A DNA stretch of 35,047 nt from positions 1 to 35,047 of the forward strand of contig PLON01000022.1 in NCBI GenBank assembly GCA_003142095.1, given 5' to 3'. The translations under genes were made by a program, and so were the position numbers. The DNA comes from Acidimicrobiaceae bacterium (GTDB lineage: Bacteria; Actinomycetota; Acidimicrobiia; Acidimicrobiales; RAAP-2). This document shows, piece by piece, positions 7,064-15,913 of the stretch; position 1 is the stretch's first letter; every line of letters starts with the position of its first letter. The notes below the pieces were generated by a model that was not told the origin of the DNA, did not search any database, and saw nothing but the letters and a program-made list of their open reading frames with translations.

Positions 7064-9346
7064 TTACTCCATTCGCGCGTCTTCGGGACGCGTGATGCGA
7101 CTGAGCAGTGGTAGCGCCGAACTGATGATCGCGAGCGACCCAAGAAGACCACCTAGCACGATGAGGTAATACGTGACTCCTCGCAGTCGCAACGTGAGGC
7201 CCAACATCGACCGGAGGAACAGGTCGGAGGCGATGAGACCGAGGAGCGCCGAGCCAAGTGCGATGACGATCAGCGGCGCGGCGGTCTCGAGAGCGACGAC
7301 GCGACGAAGTACGTTCAGCGGCACGCCGGTCAGGCGTAGCAAGCTAAAGGGGCGCTTACGCTCACTCACCCCGGCGATCGTCGCGACCGCCAAGCTGCAC
7401 CCAGCGATCAACAGACTGGCAAGTATCACGACCTCACTCGCCGTCTGCAATTCGGTGAGCAGTTGCGAAGTCCCCGCGTCGAGTTCGCCAAAGAGTGTTG
7501 TCGAACTGGCGAAAGGAAACGCTCGATCGAGCGCCGTCTCGGCGCTCGCTATCGCCGACGCAGATCCGCTGGTGGCGACGGCGACCAACTGAACGGGTAA
7601 ACCCGTCAAGTTTCGTGAGAGATGGGCAGTGGGCCAGGTTGTCGAGGCCGCGACCGTCACCGATTTCGTGGCCGGCATGAACGCAACGTCGTCGCCGAGA
7701 GCGGCGAGCGTGGCACCGGGATGGCATCGCCCGAGCGCGGGGGTGGACGCCAGCGCCGCGCAGGACGCCACGCCGTACTGGATGTCGCCTCCGAGGCCGT
7801 TGATGTCGGGAACCGAACCATCGATTCGCACGTTGGACGGCGCCACGTAGACGAGCGTCACTCCCGTCACGCCCTTGATTGCGCGTAACGACGCCACCAC
7901 GGCACTCGGCACCGAAGGCTCGGAGTTGTTCTGGCTAAAGTCGAACTGATCGGTCACCGTCTTGCTTGCGGGAGTGCCGGAGCTCGCGGAACCGTGATCG
8001 ATGAGGAGCGTCGAGATGACGCCGACCGAGACGCTCGTGACGAAGATAGCGAGTATGAGACCGCTGATCGCTCGAAACGCACCGCGCGGGTTGTCGGAGA
8101 GTCGTCTTCCCGCCAATAGCAGGGGAACACGACTGGTGCGGGTGGCCATGAGCCTCGAGCCGACCATCGTCAGCCACGGACCCGCGAGTACCAACCCGAT
8201 CATGATGAGAAAGAAGCCGAAGAGGTAGGCCTGGATCTGACTACCGGAACTGTTCGGATGACCGATAGCGACAAAAAAGGAAAGTTCCGCGATACCGCCG
8301 AGGAGGGGGAGGACCCGATAAAAGCGCGGTGGCTGGGGCGTGACCCGGCGAGCGACACCGAGCGGGGAGATTCGCACTCGTCGCAATGCGACTCGCGCGA
8401 CCAATGCCGCCGCTACCGGCACTCCGACGGCGGCGGCGAGCACGTCGAACAGACCTAGTGAGAGGTCACCAGACTCTAGAGGCTGTCCGGCGAATGGGAC
8501 ATGAACCAGAGCAGGTCGAACCAAGAAAAAGACGCAGAATCCAATTGCGGCACCTACCAACGCCGCGACGACGGCTTCAACCGCTGAGATCACGGCGACC
8601 TGTCGCAACGTCGCGCCGGAAAGCCGCATCGCCGCAAAGCGCTGCTCACGTCGGGCCGCGGACAATCGCGTCGCGGTACCGATAAATACGAGGACCGGAA
8701 AGAGAAGCACCAGGGCCAAAATGGCGAGGACAACTTGAAGCCCGGTTGTGCCCAACGTGTCCGGGCCACCATGGTTCGACGATGTTGCGAAACTGGTGAC
8801 CTTTCCGGCGCCGGGAACTTTCGCCAAGGTCGACGCGCGAACGCCGACAATGATGATGAGATCGCTGGGCGAGGGCAGGGCGGCTGGCCCTATGGTGCCG
8901 ATTTCCGTTCCACCAAATCGATTCCCTAGTTCGCTCGCCGGTGTGGTTCGAAGCAGTGCGGCAAGGGCCGGTGACGCGTAGTACTGGCCCGGTCCGGGAA
9001 GACGCGGGATGCCCGGGGGAACCAAAGAGGGCGCGCCGGTGGACGCTACGTCCACTTGGACGATCAACTGATTCTCGTATTGGTTGGCGCTGACGTATAA
9101 CCAGGTGGAATCAACCTTCGATGAGGCACTCTCGTTGGTCGCCCGTCCTGCGTGACCAGACCCGCCGTAAAACGTTGAGGTGGCGAGCCACGCGCCGCGC
9201 GCGTTCTGTTTGCCCAACGCGTTGATGGTCCCCATCGTCGCGAGCAGCATCGTCACCCCGACGGCCACCGCGAGCGCCATGACAATCAGGCGTATGAGCG
9301 ACTCTCTCCCGCCGCGCAGCGTCAAGCGGAGACCGAAGCGGATCAC
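7064..9346 (-). CDS. FtsX-like ABC transporter permease
   Basis: This 760-residue membrane protein has the two-module layout of large FtsX/MacB-type permeases. One membrane helix is near residue 20-42, a first extracellular loop follows, then a helix cluster about 205-385 (including VVLAILALVLLFPVLVFIGTATRL, shown as the first helix), a second extracellular region, and a final cluster of four helices from about 640. SAARREQRFAAMRLSGATLRQV and SERKRPFSLLRLTGVPLNVLRR are the two coupling loops that contact the ATPase, one in each half. The GTG start overlaps the upstream ATPase stop by four bases. With padR and the ATPase it probably exports, or confers resistance to, peptides or other envelope-active compounds; the substrate is unknown. 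Confidence 0.88.
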   Translation of the reverse strand: MIRFGLRLTLRGGRESLIRLIVMALAVAVGVTMLLATMGTINALGKQNARGAWLATSTFYGGSGHAGRATNESASSKVDSTWLYVSANQYENQLIVQVDVASTGAPSLVPPGIPRLPGPGQYYASPALAALLRTTPASELGNRFGGTEIGTIGPAALPSPSDLIIIVGVRASTLAKVPGAGKVTSFATSSNHGGPDTLGTTGLQVVLAILALVLLFPVLVFIGTATRLSAARREQRFAAMRLSGATLRQVAVISAVEAVVAALVGAAIGFCVFFLVRPALVHVPFAGQPLESGDLSLGLFDVLAAAVGVPVAAALVARVALRRVRISPLGVARRVTPQPPRFYRVLPLLGGIAELSFFVAIGHPNSSGSQIQAYLFGFFLIMIGLVLAGPWLTMVGSRLMATRTSRVPLLLAGRRLSDNPRGAFRAISGLILAIFVTSVSVGVISTLLIDHGSASSGTPASKTVTDQFDFSQNNSEPSVPSAVVASLRAIKGVTGVTLVYVAPSNVRIDGSVPDINGLGGDIQYGVASCAALASTPALGRCHPGATLAALGDDVAFMPATKSVTVAASTTWPTAHLSRNLTGLPVQLVAVATSGSASAIASAETALDRAFPFASSTTLFGELDAGTSQLLTELQTASEVVILASLLIAGCSLAVATIAGVSERKRPFSLLRLTGVPLNVLRRVVALETAAPLIVIALGSALLGLIASDLFLRSMLGLTLRLRGVTYYLIVLGGLLGSLAIISSALPLLSRITRPEDARME

Positions 9347-10065
9347 GGTACGAGAGGTTTGGCACTGAGTGATCCGACGAGGCCGTCGCGTACGACGACT
9401 TCTCGGCCCGCGTACGCCGCGACCCTCGGCTCGTGGGTCACGAGCACGACCGTGGTTCCGTCGTGGTGGGCTGCGGTGACTAGCAACTCCATCACGAGTT
9501 CGCCAGTCAGTGAGTCGAGGGCGCCGGTGGGCTCATCGGCGAAGAGCACTTTCGGGTGCGCGACCAGACCGCGCGCAAGTGCGACGCGCTGAGCCTGCCC
9601 GCCGGAGAGCTCGCCCGAGCGTCGCCGCTCGAGTCCATCGATCCCGAGTCGCTCGAACCACTCTCGAGCGCGCGCGAGGGCGTCGTTGCGTCGAAGGCCT
9701 CCGAGCAACAGTGGTAGCGCGACGTTTTCTTCGGCCGTCAATTCCGGCACCAGCTGACCAAATTGGAAGACGAAACCGAACGAATCTCGTCGCAGGGCAC
9801 TGCGCTCGGCGTCACTGAGAGTGTCGATGCGTCGACCCGAAAAATAGACCTCACCGTGCTTGGGGACAAGGATGCCCGCTAGGCAGTGCAGGAGCGTCGA
9901 TTTCCCCGATCCGCTCGGGCCCATGACGGCGAGGATCTCGCCTTCACGGATCGAGAGGTTGGCTCCTCGAAGGGCCGGAGTTTCCCCAAATTCAAACACG
10001 ACGTCACGAGCTTCAATGAGGACGTCGCTCGAACGACTATCAACAGTGGACGCCATGACGTTCAC
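9343..10065 (-). CDS. ABC transporter ATP-binding protein (LolD/MacB type)
   Basis: This 240-residue ATPase energises the FtsX-like permease encoded next. Visible motifs are Walker A GPSGSGKST (about 50-58), Q-loop FVFQFGQLVPELTAEENV, signature ELSGGQAQRVALARGL, Walker B VLFADEPTGALDS and H-loop VLVTHEPRV. FADEPTGALD is characteristic of the LolD/MacB/FtsE group. The first 12 residues may be optional, because a second ATG lies at 10056. It overlaps both neighbours by four bases, so padR, this gene and the permease gene form one transcription unit. Confidence 0.93.
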   Translation of the reverse strand: MNVMASTVDSRSSDVLIEARDVVFEFGETPALRGANLSIREGEILAVMGPSGSGKSTLLHCLAGILVPKHGEVYFSGRRIDTLSDAERSALRRDSFGFVFQFGQLVPELTAEENVALPLLLGGLRRNDALARAREWFERLGIDGLERRRSGELSGGQAQRVALARGLVAHPKVLFADEPTGALDSLTGELVMELLVTAAHHDGTTVVLVTHEPRVAAYAGREVVVRDGLVGSLSAKPLVP

Positions 10066-10586
10066 GACGTCACGGCCGCGGCGAGCGAGGGCAGACGAGC
10101 GGCCGTCATATCGATCCAGCGAAGGTCGGCCTCGAGGTGGAACAGTGCGTGATCTGCCAGCAGAGCGTCGATCAGGTTGTCCTGGCGTTTGAGCTCGGTG
10201 AGCTGGCGCATTCGCTGCAAGTGTGCAGCGCGCTGCGTGTCGAGGTACTGCTCCGCCGAGCGGCCAAGCATGAGTGCCAGGACGACCTTCGCGAAGAGGA
10301 CGGTTTGGAGATGGGGTTCAGGCTCCACCGGTTCACTGAGCCAGGTGTCGAACTCTTGCTTGCCTTCGGTAGTAATGGCGTAGCGCTTGCGGTCCGGACC
10401 GTCGCCGGCTTCCACCTCGCCCGGTGCCACCAAGCCGTCTCGCGACAGCCGGGCGAGCGTCGCGTAGACCTGACCGAAGGGCAGTGGTTTGGTACGCCCG
10501 AAGTAGGAGTCGTAGTCGCGCTTCAGGTCGTATCCGTGGCTGGGCTCTCGTTCGAGCAGACCAAGCAATGTCAAGGGAACACTCAT
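10062..10586 (-). CDS. PadR family transcriptional regulator
   Basis: The 174-residue product starts MSVPLTLLGLLEREPSHGYDLKRDY, a textbook PadR winged-helix opening (first 20 shown as MSVPLTLLGLLEREPSHGYD). FGQVYATLARLSRDGLV is the recognition part and DRKRYAITTEGKQEF the wing. The C-terminal half is helical and would dimerise. I chose ATG 10586; reading further upstream adds 40 residues that cross the promoter palindrome and match no family sequence. PadR proteins usually repress a neighbouring transporter and are released by its substrate. Here padR is the first gene of that operon, and a perfect palindrome lies just before it. Confidence 0.9.
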   Translation of the reverse strand: MSVPLTLLGLLEREPSHGYDLKRDYDSYFGRTKPLPFGQVYATLARLSRDGLVAPGEVEAGDGPDRKRYAITTEGKQEFDTWLSEPVEPEPHLQTVLFAKVVLALMLGRSAEQYLDTQRAAHLQRMRQLTELKRQDNLIDALLADHALFHLEADLRWIDMTAARLPSLAAAVTS

Positions 10587-10598
10587 AACTTGACACTC

Positions 10599-10611
10599 TA
10601 CACTGAGTGTA
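10599..10611. promoter_or_regulatory. Candidate PadR operator TACACT-G-AGTGTA
   Basis: A perfect 13-base palindrome sits 13-25 bases before the padR start. On the minus strand it overlaps a possible -10 box TATACA (10608-10613), which has a -35-like CTGACT 17 bases upstream (10631-10636). A second -10-like box TAGAGT (10595-10600) lies 8 bases before the ATG. A repressor bound here would block either. PadR operators are typically short AT-containing palindromes of this kind. Confidence 0.6.
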
Positions 10612-10747
10612 TACTCGACACAGGTACGTGAGTCAGAAAGTTGATCTCGGGTGCTTGTTGCGGTGCCAGTTGGCTGGATCTCGACCCGACCACCGATGAG
10701 AAGCAAACCGTTTGACGCAGTTGAAGTCGTCGCCTAATGTCACCCAG

Positions 10748-11269
10748 GTGAGGGCCCAGACTGGAGTTCGATTCCTACTCGTCGCAGTGGTTCTAGCAGT
10801 TCCAATCGCGCTCTGCGAAGGGGCATGGGCGGCCGCAAGTTCGCCAAGCCCGACCGGCACCTGGCAGATTACGGCGGTGCCGGATGACGGAAGCGACATG
10901 ATTAACGGGACGCTACGAATCACAACATCTGGCGATGTCGTTGGATTCCAAGGTTCGCTCGTTGGCCAGGCTCTTCACGCGTGTGGCACGGGCACGGTCG
11001 TCGTCGCCGGAGTAGAGAAAATTAAATACTCGGCCCTGACGTATTACTTCGTCGGCCAATCCGGTCTACCCGGTGCACAGGATCACAGCGGCCTGACTGG
11101 TCCGCCGGGTTACTCGGTCGGGGTGACGCACGCTGGCAAGTCGTACAAGGGACTGCTGTCCATTCAATTTCACACACCTGCCTTCTCTGCAACTTCCGGT
11201 TTCACCGCCTTCGGTTCACTCAGTTACGGCGCCTGTGGGCTCTTGTTTTCTCTCGTGCCCCCCTCCTGA
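10748..11269 (+). CDS. Secreted hypothetical protein
   Basis: The product (173 residues from GTG 10748) has a signal peptide, MRAQTGVRFLLVAVVLAVPI and onward to a site near AWAA-AS. The mature part is Gly/Ser/Thr-rich with beta-strand patterns and three cysteines (ACGTG, ACGLL and one in the signal region). I chose GTG 10748 because a TAATGT box at 10735-10740 lies 7 bases before it, matching other apparent leaderless starts in this window. TTG at 10712 would add 12 residues. No family is recognised. It is divergent from the padR operon and shares the 10587-10747 region with it. Confidence 0.65.
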   Translation: MRAQTGVRFLLVAVVLAVPIALCEGAWAAASSPSPTGTWQITAVPDDGSDMINGTLRITTSGDVVGFQGSLVGQALHACGTGTVVVAGVEKIKYSALTYYFVGQSGLPGAQDHSGLTGPPGYSVGVTHAGKSYKGLLSIQFHTPAFSATSGFTAFGSLSYGACGLLFSLVPPS

Positions 11270-11356
11270 ACACAGGATGGTCCCGAAGCGAGTTCTTCAC
11301 TTTGTTGCCACTGGCACGCATCAAGTGGTCAACCTCACTGAAAGGAAGTGCAATTA

Positions 11357-11593
11357 ATGAAAACAATGACGTGCACACAATTGGGAGGACCATGTGAGTT
11401 CGCGCACCACGGCAGTACGGCCGACGAGGTTATAAAGGCGCAAGACAAGCATCTGAAAGAGATGGTGGCCAGTGGCGACGCATCACACGAAAGCGCCCTC
11501 AAAGAGATGAAGGGTAGATGGAAGAATCCCATCTCGGGCATGGGCTGGTACAGAAAAGCGAAGCGCGACTTCGCCGCTCTTCCTGAAAACTGA
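11357..11593 (+). CDS. DUF1059-like small protein
   Basis: The 78-residue product begins MKTMTCTQLGGPCEFAHHG and continues with TADEVIKAQDKHLKEM and a C-terminal GRWKNPISGMGWYRK block. The MKTMTC.QLGG.C opening is typical of the small DUF1059-type proteins, whose conserved Cys and His residues suggest metal binding but whose role is unknown. ATG 11357 is chosen over GTG 11348 because GAAAGGAAG lies 9 bases before it. It is a single gene, followed by a strong hairpin. Confidence 0.7.
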   Translation: MKTMTCTQLGGPCEFAHHGSTADEVIKAQDKHLKEMVASGDASHESALKEMKGRWKNPISGMGWYRKAKRDFAALPEN

Positions 11594-11595
11594 CC

Positions 11596-11637
11596 AGTCG
11601 ATCACGGTCACGTGTAATTCTCTGACCGTGATCGACT
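11596..11637. terminator. Perfect 15-bp hairpin between convergent genes
   Basis: AGTCGATCACGGTCA at 11596-11610 and its exact complement at 11623-11637 enclose a 12-base loop. The hairpin starts two bases after the small-protein stop and ends 19 bases before the stop of the convergent epimerase-like gene. It could end transcripts from both sides. No T-run follows on either strand, so the efficiency of termination is uncertain. Confidence 0.65.
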
Positions 11638-11656
11638 AGTCCGGCAGTACCATTGC

Positions 11657-12583
11657 CTATCCCTTGAAGTAGTGACCCTCGTCGAGGTCGGCGATGAGAC
11701 CTTGTTGCGTTGGTTTCCACTTCATGAGCTCCTGGGTGACCGCGCCCGATGCGGGGCTATCCATGGCGACGAAGTGGGCCATCCAGGTGAAGTGTTCGCC
11801 CGCGTCCTCTGCGGAAATGGAGACTTCAGGAACGTTCAGGTGTCGGCCGATGACCTCGGCGATGTCGCGGATTGCTACCCCTTCATCGGCCACCGCGTGC
11901 AAGGTTGATCCCGCGGGTGCCTCTTCTACGGCCAAGCGAAAGAGTTTCGCCGAGTCGAGGCGATGCACCGCGGGCCAGCGGTTAGAGCCATCGCCAACGT
12001 AGCCAGAGACGCCCTTTTCGCGGGCAATGTTAACGAGGGTTGCCACGAATCCGTGGTCGCCGTCACCGTGGTTCGTCGGAGGAAGTCGCACGACCGACGA
12101 CCGGACGCCGCGCGAGGCCAGAGACAGTGCGAACTCTGCCGTTTCCCATCGAGCCACTGGACCGCCGCCAAGTGCGGCGAAGGACGGGTCGCGAACGTGA
12201 CCGTCTGCTTCCGTCGCGATGCGGCCCGGCGCGATGCCGAGAAGACCGGAGGCGAGAACAAACGGGCGATCGGAGCCCGCGAGCGCCTCACCAAAGGATT
12301 CGACGGCGAGTCGGTCCGCGTCGGCAGCTGCCTGAAAATTCCCACTAAATGCGAGATCGTGTTTGAACGCGAGATGAATCACGCCGTCCGACGCACTCGC
12401 GGCACTCTTCAAGTTGTCGAGATCGCCGAGATCGCCGAAATGTACCTCTGCGCCCGCAGCGCGCAGAGCGGCGGCCGACTCTGGCGATCGAGCGAGGCCG
12501 ACTACCTGATGGCCCGCACCCAGCAGTTCAGCAACGACTGCAGAGCCGATCCAACCGGATGCACCGGTAACAAAAACGCGCAT
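11657..12583 (-). CDS. NAD(P)-dependent epimerase/dehydratase family protein (extended SDR)
   Basis: The 308-residue product opens MRVFVTGASGWIGSAVVAEL, a Rossmann fold with the TGxxGxxG nucleotide-binding motif. GDLGDLDNL, binding the adenine, follows at about residue 60. Other family features are VIHLAFKHD, ASGLLGI and a VVRLPPTNHGDGDHG segment. The usual YxxxK catalytic pair is not obvious, so it belongs with the atypical NmrA/NAD-epimerase-like members that may act as reductases on unknown substrates. ATG 12583 has GGAGG six bases upstream. It lies downstream of the helicase on the same strand, with about 100 bases between, and is probably separately transcribed. Confidence 0.85.
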   Translation of the reverse strand: MRVFVTGASGWIGSAVVAELLGAGHQVVGLARSPESAAALRAAGAEVHFGDLGDLDNLKSAASASDGVIHLAFKHDLAFSGNFQAAADADRLAVESFGEALAGSDRPFVLASGLLGIAPGRIATEADGHVRDPSFAALGGGPVARWETAEFALSLASRGVRSSVVRLPPTNHGDGDHGFVATLVNIAREKGVSGYVGDGSNRWPAVHRLDSAKLFRLAVEEAPAGSTLHAVADEGVAIRDIAEVIGRHLNVPEVSISAEDAGEHFTWMAHFVAMDSPASGAVTQELMKWKPTQQGLIADLDEGHYFKG

Positions 12584-12686
12584 AAATCCTCCAAGTGGTT
12601 GATTTCCCCGCAACCATGCACTGCGGGAGCGATGTCATTCGCTGACATCACCCTAGCATGGTTATGTCAGCCACTGCCATCAAGTA

Positions 12687-14726
12687 TCACCAGAGCTGGG
12701 AAATCTGTGTCGCGACCGCGCCAAAGCTGTCCAGTACGACGGGCGGGGAGTCGATGGGCGACGCGATGATCTCATCGGCGGCGGCGACGTCGATGAGCGT
12801 CAGACGCACCGATTCACTGAGAAAACGTGAGGGTTGAGCCCACGAGTGCTCGTCGCGGATGCGATGGTGGTGGTAGCGAAGCGGGACATAAATGGCGAGA
12901 TTTCGTCGAGCTCTCGTGACCGCGACATAGAACAGTCGGCGTTCTTCTTCGAGACCCTCCGGTGTTCCAAGAGACATATCGGAGGGAAAGTTTCCATCGG
13001 CGGCGTGGATGACGTGCACGGCGTCGAACTCCAGACCCTTCGCCGAATGGACGGTCGAGAGCACGAGCCAATCTTCGTCCATCATGGGAGGTCCGGCGAG
13101 ATTGCCCGTCGAGTGAGGCGGATCAAGGGCTTGCGCCGCCGCCACGTCGCTGAGTCGCGTCGCATCGGTGCAGGCGAGTACGAGTGCGTCGAGATCTTCC
13201 AAACGTGGAAGCGCGTCTTCGTACGTCGAGATGACCAGCGGCGCGATCGCGAGGCGAAGTCGATCGGCGTGGGCGACGAGCGGTTCGTCGCTCGTCGGAC
13301 AGAGCGCGTCGATGAGCCCTTGGGACATCTCTCTCGTTTCGGTGGGGAGCACGTCGTGAAGCAGCGTCCACCGTTGGCCGATAACCGCCATGGACAGGGG
13401 GAGCAGTCGATCGTCGTTGCGGAGAGCGTCGATAGCGCGTCGAGCTTTCGCTGGACCGACTCCTGGCATCAACTGCAGAATCCGAAACCAGGCCATCTCG
13501 TCGCGGGGGTTGTCCACGAGGCGAAAGGCGGAGAGAAGGTCTTTTACGTGTGCCGCTTCTAGGTACCTGAGCCCTCCATATTTGATGAACGGAATGCGAC
13601 GTCGAGATAGTTCGATCTCGAGATCCGCGCTGTGGTGTGCGGCGCGAAACAGTACGGCTTGACGTTGCAGAGAAACTCCCTGTTCGTAGAGTTCCAGCAC
13701 GCGCTCTGCGACAATCGTTGATTGGTGACGTTCGTCGACGCAGTGAATCAACGACGGTTGTGCGGCACCGGTTGTCGCCACCTCTTCACGGAGCACGGAA
13801 GTGAAGCCCTCAGGAGCGTCCGCCGCGAGCGCGTTTGCCACGTTGAGGATTGGTGCGGACGAGCGGTAGTTGGCGTTCAGAGTGATCGTGGTGAGTCCGT
13901 CAAAGTACTTCTCCGCGTCGAGAAGGTACCGAGGAGACGCTCCGCGGAAACCGTAGATGGCCTGCGCGTCATCACCGACAAGAGTCACGCGGGGGTCGTA
14001 GTGGCGAAGACCACGCAGGATGTCGAGTTGCAAGAGATTGACGTCTTGAAACTCGTCGACGAGTATGTGGTCGAACGAGGCTCCGAGCCGTTTTCCGAGG
14101 ACCTCGTGCTGCACGGCGAAGCGCCAAAAGAGCAGAAGGTCGTCGAAGTCGAGCAGTCCGAGCGTCTGTTTTCTGGAGACGAAAGCGCGAAAGAGCGATG
14201 CGATGTCGTCGCAGCGATCGACGCACCACGGAGTGATCTCGTTCATGACGTCTCGAAGAGGCATTCCGGTATTCACGGAGCGCGAATATAGGGAAGCCAA
14301 TGTGGCCTTCTTCGGCAGTCGGCGCTGACCACTGAGTATTCCCAGATCGCTTCGTACGAGATCGAGAAGATCGGCGCTGTCGCCTTGGTCGAGCACACCG
14401 AAGCCCTCGGGCAGGCCCACGGAGGCGTGATGACGACGCAACGTGTAATGCGCAACCGAATGGAATGTTCCGCCCGCGACGCGTTGAACCCGTTCGTCGC
14501 GTCGGGACGCACGAACGCGCCCAATTATTTCGCGCGCCGATCGCCGCGTGAAGGTCAGAAGAAGTATTCGTTCGGGCGCGACTCCACGCTCGAGAAGGAA
14601 TTCAACTCTCGCACTCAGAGTGGTGGTCTTTCCCGTACCGGGTCCTGCGAGAACTCGCAAAGGGCCGTCGCCGAACGAGGCCGCTTCACGCTGACGATCG
14701 TTGAGCTGCTGTCGAACTGGGGCCAC
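12687..14726 (-). CDS. UvrD/PcrA-type superfamily 1 DNA helicase
   Basis: The 679-residue ATP-dependent 3'-5' helicase has all SF1A motifs in order: Q-motif LNDRQREAA (about 8-16), I AGPGTGKTT (about 27-35), II ILVDEFQDVN (about 221-230), III LVGDDAQAIYGFRGA, V LSTVHSAKGLEFDAVHV and VI EERRLFYVAVTRARR. It is a little shorter than UvrD, and the C-terminal tail carries no HRDC or Tudor domain I can see. The likely role is DNA repair or replication restart. GTG 14726 lacks a Shine-Dalgarno site, but a TAGCCT box (14734-14739, minus) lies 7 bases before it, suggesting a leaderless transcript. It is divergent from the GNAT gene. Confidence 0.93.
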   Translation of the reverse strand: MAPVRQQLNDRQREAASFGDGPLRVLAGPGTGKTTTLSARVEFLLERGVAPERILLLTFTRRSAREIIGRVRASRRDERVQRVAGGTFHSVAHYTLRRHHASVGLPEGFGVLDQGDSADLLDLVRSDLGILSGQRRLPKKATLASLYSRSVNTGMPLRDVMNEITPWCVDRCDDIASLFRAFVSRKQTLGLLDFDDLLLFWRFAVQHEVLGKRLGASFDHILVDEFQDVNLLQLDILRGLRHYDPRVTLVGDDAQAIYGFRGASPRYLLDAEKYFDGLTTITLNANYRSSAPILNVANALAADAPEGFTSVLREEVATTGAAQPSLIHCVDERHQSTIVAERVLELYEQGVSLQRQAVLFRAAHHSADLEIELSRRRIPFIKYGGLRYLEAAHVKDLLSAFRLVDNPRDEMAWFRILQLMPGVGPAKARRAIDALRNDDRLLPLSMAVIGQRWTLLHDVLPTETREMSQGLIDALCPTSDEPLVAHADRLRLAIAPLVISTYEDALPRLEDLDALVLACTDATRLSDVAAAQALDPPHSTGNLAGPPMMDEDWLVLSTVHSAKGLEFDAVHVIHAADGNFPSDMSLGTPEGLEEERRLFYVAVTRARRNLAIYVPLRYHHHRIRDEHSWAQPSRFLSESVRLTLIDVAAADEIIASPIDSPPVVLDSFGAVATQISQLW

Positions 14727-14835
14727 GTGTCGGAGGCTACTGAGGGCCTGTCATACGCCATAGATCGTGCACGAATCATGGGGCCACGGTGCAACGATCT
14801 TCGGGCGAATGTTCGTGCGGCATTACATTTGACAA

Positions 14836-15285
14836 ATGGAATCGGTGAGACCCGACGGGTTCGTGGTCACCGATGATCGTGCGCGAATTGATATTGCAAG
14901 GGTCCATCGATGGGTAAGTGAGGAGAGTTATTGGGCCGCGGGCAGTTCTCTGGACGTCGTTACGAGATCAATTCACGGTTCGATCTCCTTGGGATGTTTC
15001 GGTCCCGACGGTGAGCAGATTGGAATTACGAGACTGATCACCGATGGGGCAGTATTTGCCCTGATCTCTGACGTATGTGCGGATAGTAAGTTTCGCGGGC
15101 GTGGTCTCGGCAAGTTCCTGGTCCAGTCGGCCGTCGAGCATCCCGAGGTAAGGGATGTGCGACGAATGCTGCTCGCCACCAGTGACGCACACGAGCTTTA
15201 CAGGCGTTTCGGCTTTACCGCCCTTTCGAGTCCGGAGCGATGGATGGAGATGCGTTCGACATCGACACCAGCGTCTGGTGAGTGA
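14836..15285 (+). CDS. GNAT family N-acetyltransferase
   Basis: The 149-residue product has the acetyl-CoA binding loop FRGRGLGKFLVQSAVEH (motif A, about 85-101, R-G-x-G pattern Q/RxxGxG/A), a preceding beta strand ALISDVCADSKF, and the C-terminal LYRRFGFTAL motif that closes the fold. It resembles small YjdJ/ArgA-type GNAT proteins that acetylate unknown small substrates. ATG 14836 has no Shine-Dalgarno site. A TACATT box six bases before it makes a leaderless start likely. Confidence 0.85.
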   Translation: MESVRPDGFVVTDDRARIDIARVHRWVSEESYWAAGSSLDVVTRSIHGSISLGCFGPDGEQIGITRLITDGAVFALISDVCADSKFRGRGLGKFLVQSAVEHPEVRDVRRMLLATSDAHELYRRFGFTALSSPERWMEMRSTSTPASGE

Positions 15286-15439
15286 ACATAAGCATGTAGC
15301 TCGGAACCTGCGGCACCAATAACATGATGATGACTTTTGACGGAGGACGCCGCTGGGTCTCCGTTACGCCGTAACCACGACTGTAACGACCGACGCACTT
15401 CGGATGACTATGAGGCTGTCGCAGCGAGAAGGAGTCACA

Positions 15440-15913
15440 GTGTCAAATCAGTACCAAAAGAGCGAAGAGAAGTTGGCTCACTTGAGCCCTGAGCAGTATC
15501 ACGTCACGCAAGAGCGCGGTACCGAGCCGCCGTTTAGAAACGAGTTCTGGAACCACAAAGAAGCCGGTATCTACGTCGACGTGGTGTCGGGCGAGCCGCT
15601 CTTCGCGTCGACAAAGAAATATGACAGTGGTTGCGGGTGGCCGAGTTTCACCGCGCCGCTTGAGCCAAAAAACGTCGTCGAAAATAGCGACCGCAGTCTC
15701 GGAACGGAGAGGACGGAGGTCCGTTCGACCAATGCGGACAGCCACCTCGGTCACGTGTTTCCCGATGGTCCTCCGGAGGAGGGCGGGCTTCGCTACTGCA
15801 TCAATTCCGCCGCGTTGCGCTTTGTGCCCTACGACGACTTGGATAAGGAAGGCTACGGCGACTACAAGTCGCTGTTCGATCGATCACCGTCAACAAAAGG
15901 AGAGTCGAAGTGA
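15440..15913 (+). CDS. msrB: Peptide-methionine (R)-S-oxide reductase MsrB
   Basis: This 157-residue enzyme reduces the R form of methionine sulfoxide in proteins. It shows DSGCGWPSF (about 58-66), [10 protein letters not shown] (about 99-108) and [11 protein letters not shown] (about 115-125) with the catalytic cysteine; the CGWPSF cysteine may resolve the disulphide. The two CxxC pairs that bind zinc in many MsrB proteins are absent ([10 protein letters not shown] and [10 protein letters not shown] stand in their places), so this is a zinc-free type. I chose GTG 15440 because AAGGAG lies five bases upstream; 15404 would add 12 residues. It overlaps msrA by four bases. Confidence 0.95.
   Translation: MSNQYQKSEEKLAHLSPEQYHVTQERGTEPPFRNEFWNHKEAGIYVDVVSGEPLFASTKKYDSGCGWPSFTAPLEPKNVVENSDRSLGTERTEVRSTNADSHLGHVFPDGPPEEGGLRYCINSAALRFVPYDDLDKEGYGDYKSLFDRSPSTKGESK

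Noticed and set aside
10590-10615. TTGACA and TATACT on the plus strand as a promoter for the secreted-protein gene
   Set aside because: The spacing is only 14 bases, and the gene has a better leaderless-type box at 10735.
12834-13562. Plus-strand open frame of 242 codons inside the helicase gene
   Set aside because: It is antisense to helicase motifs V and VI, with composition typical of a complementary frame.
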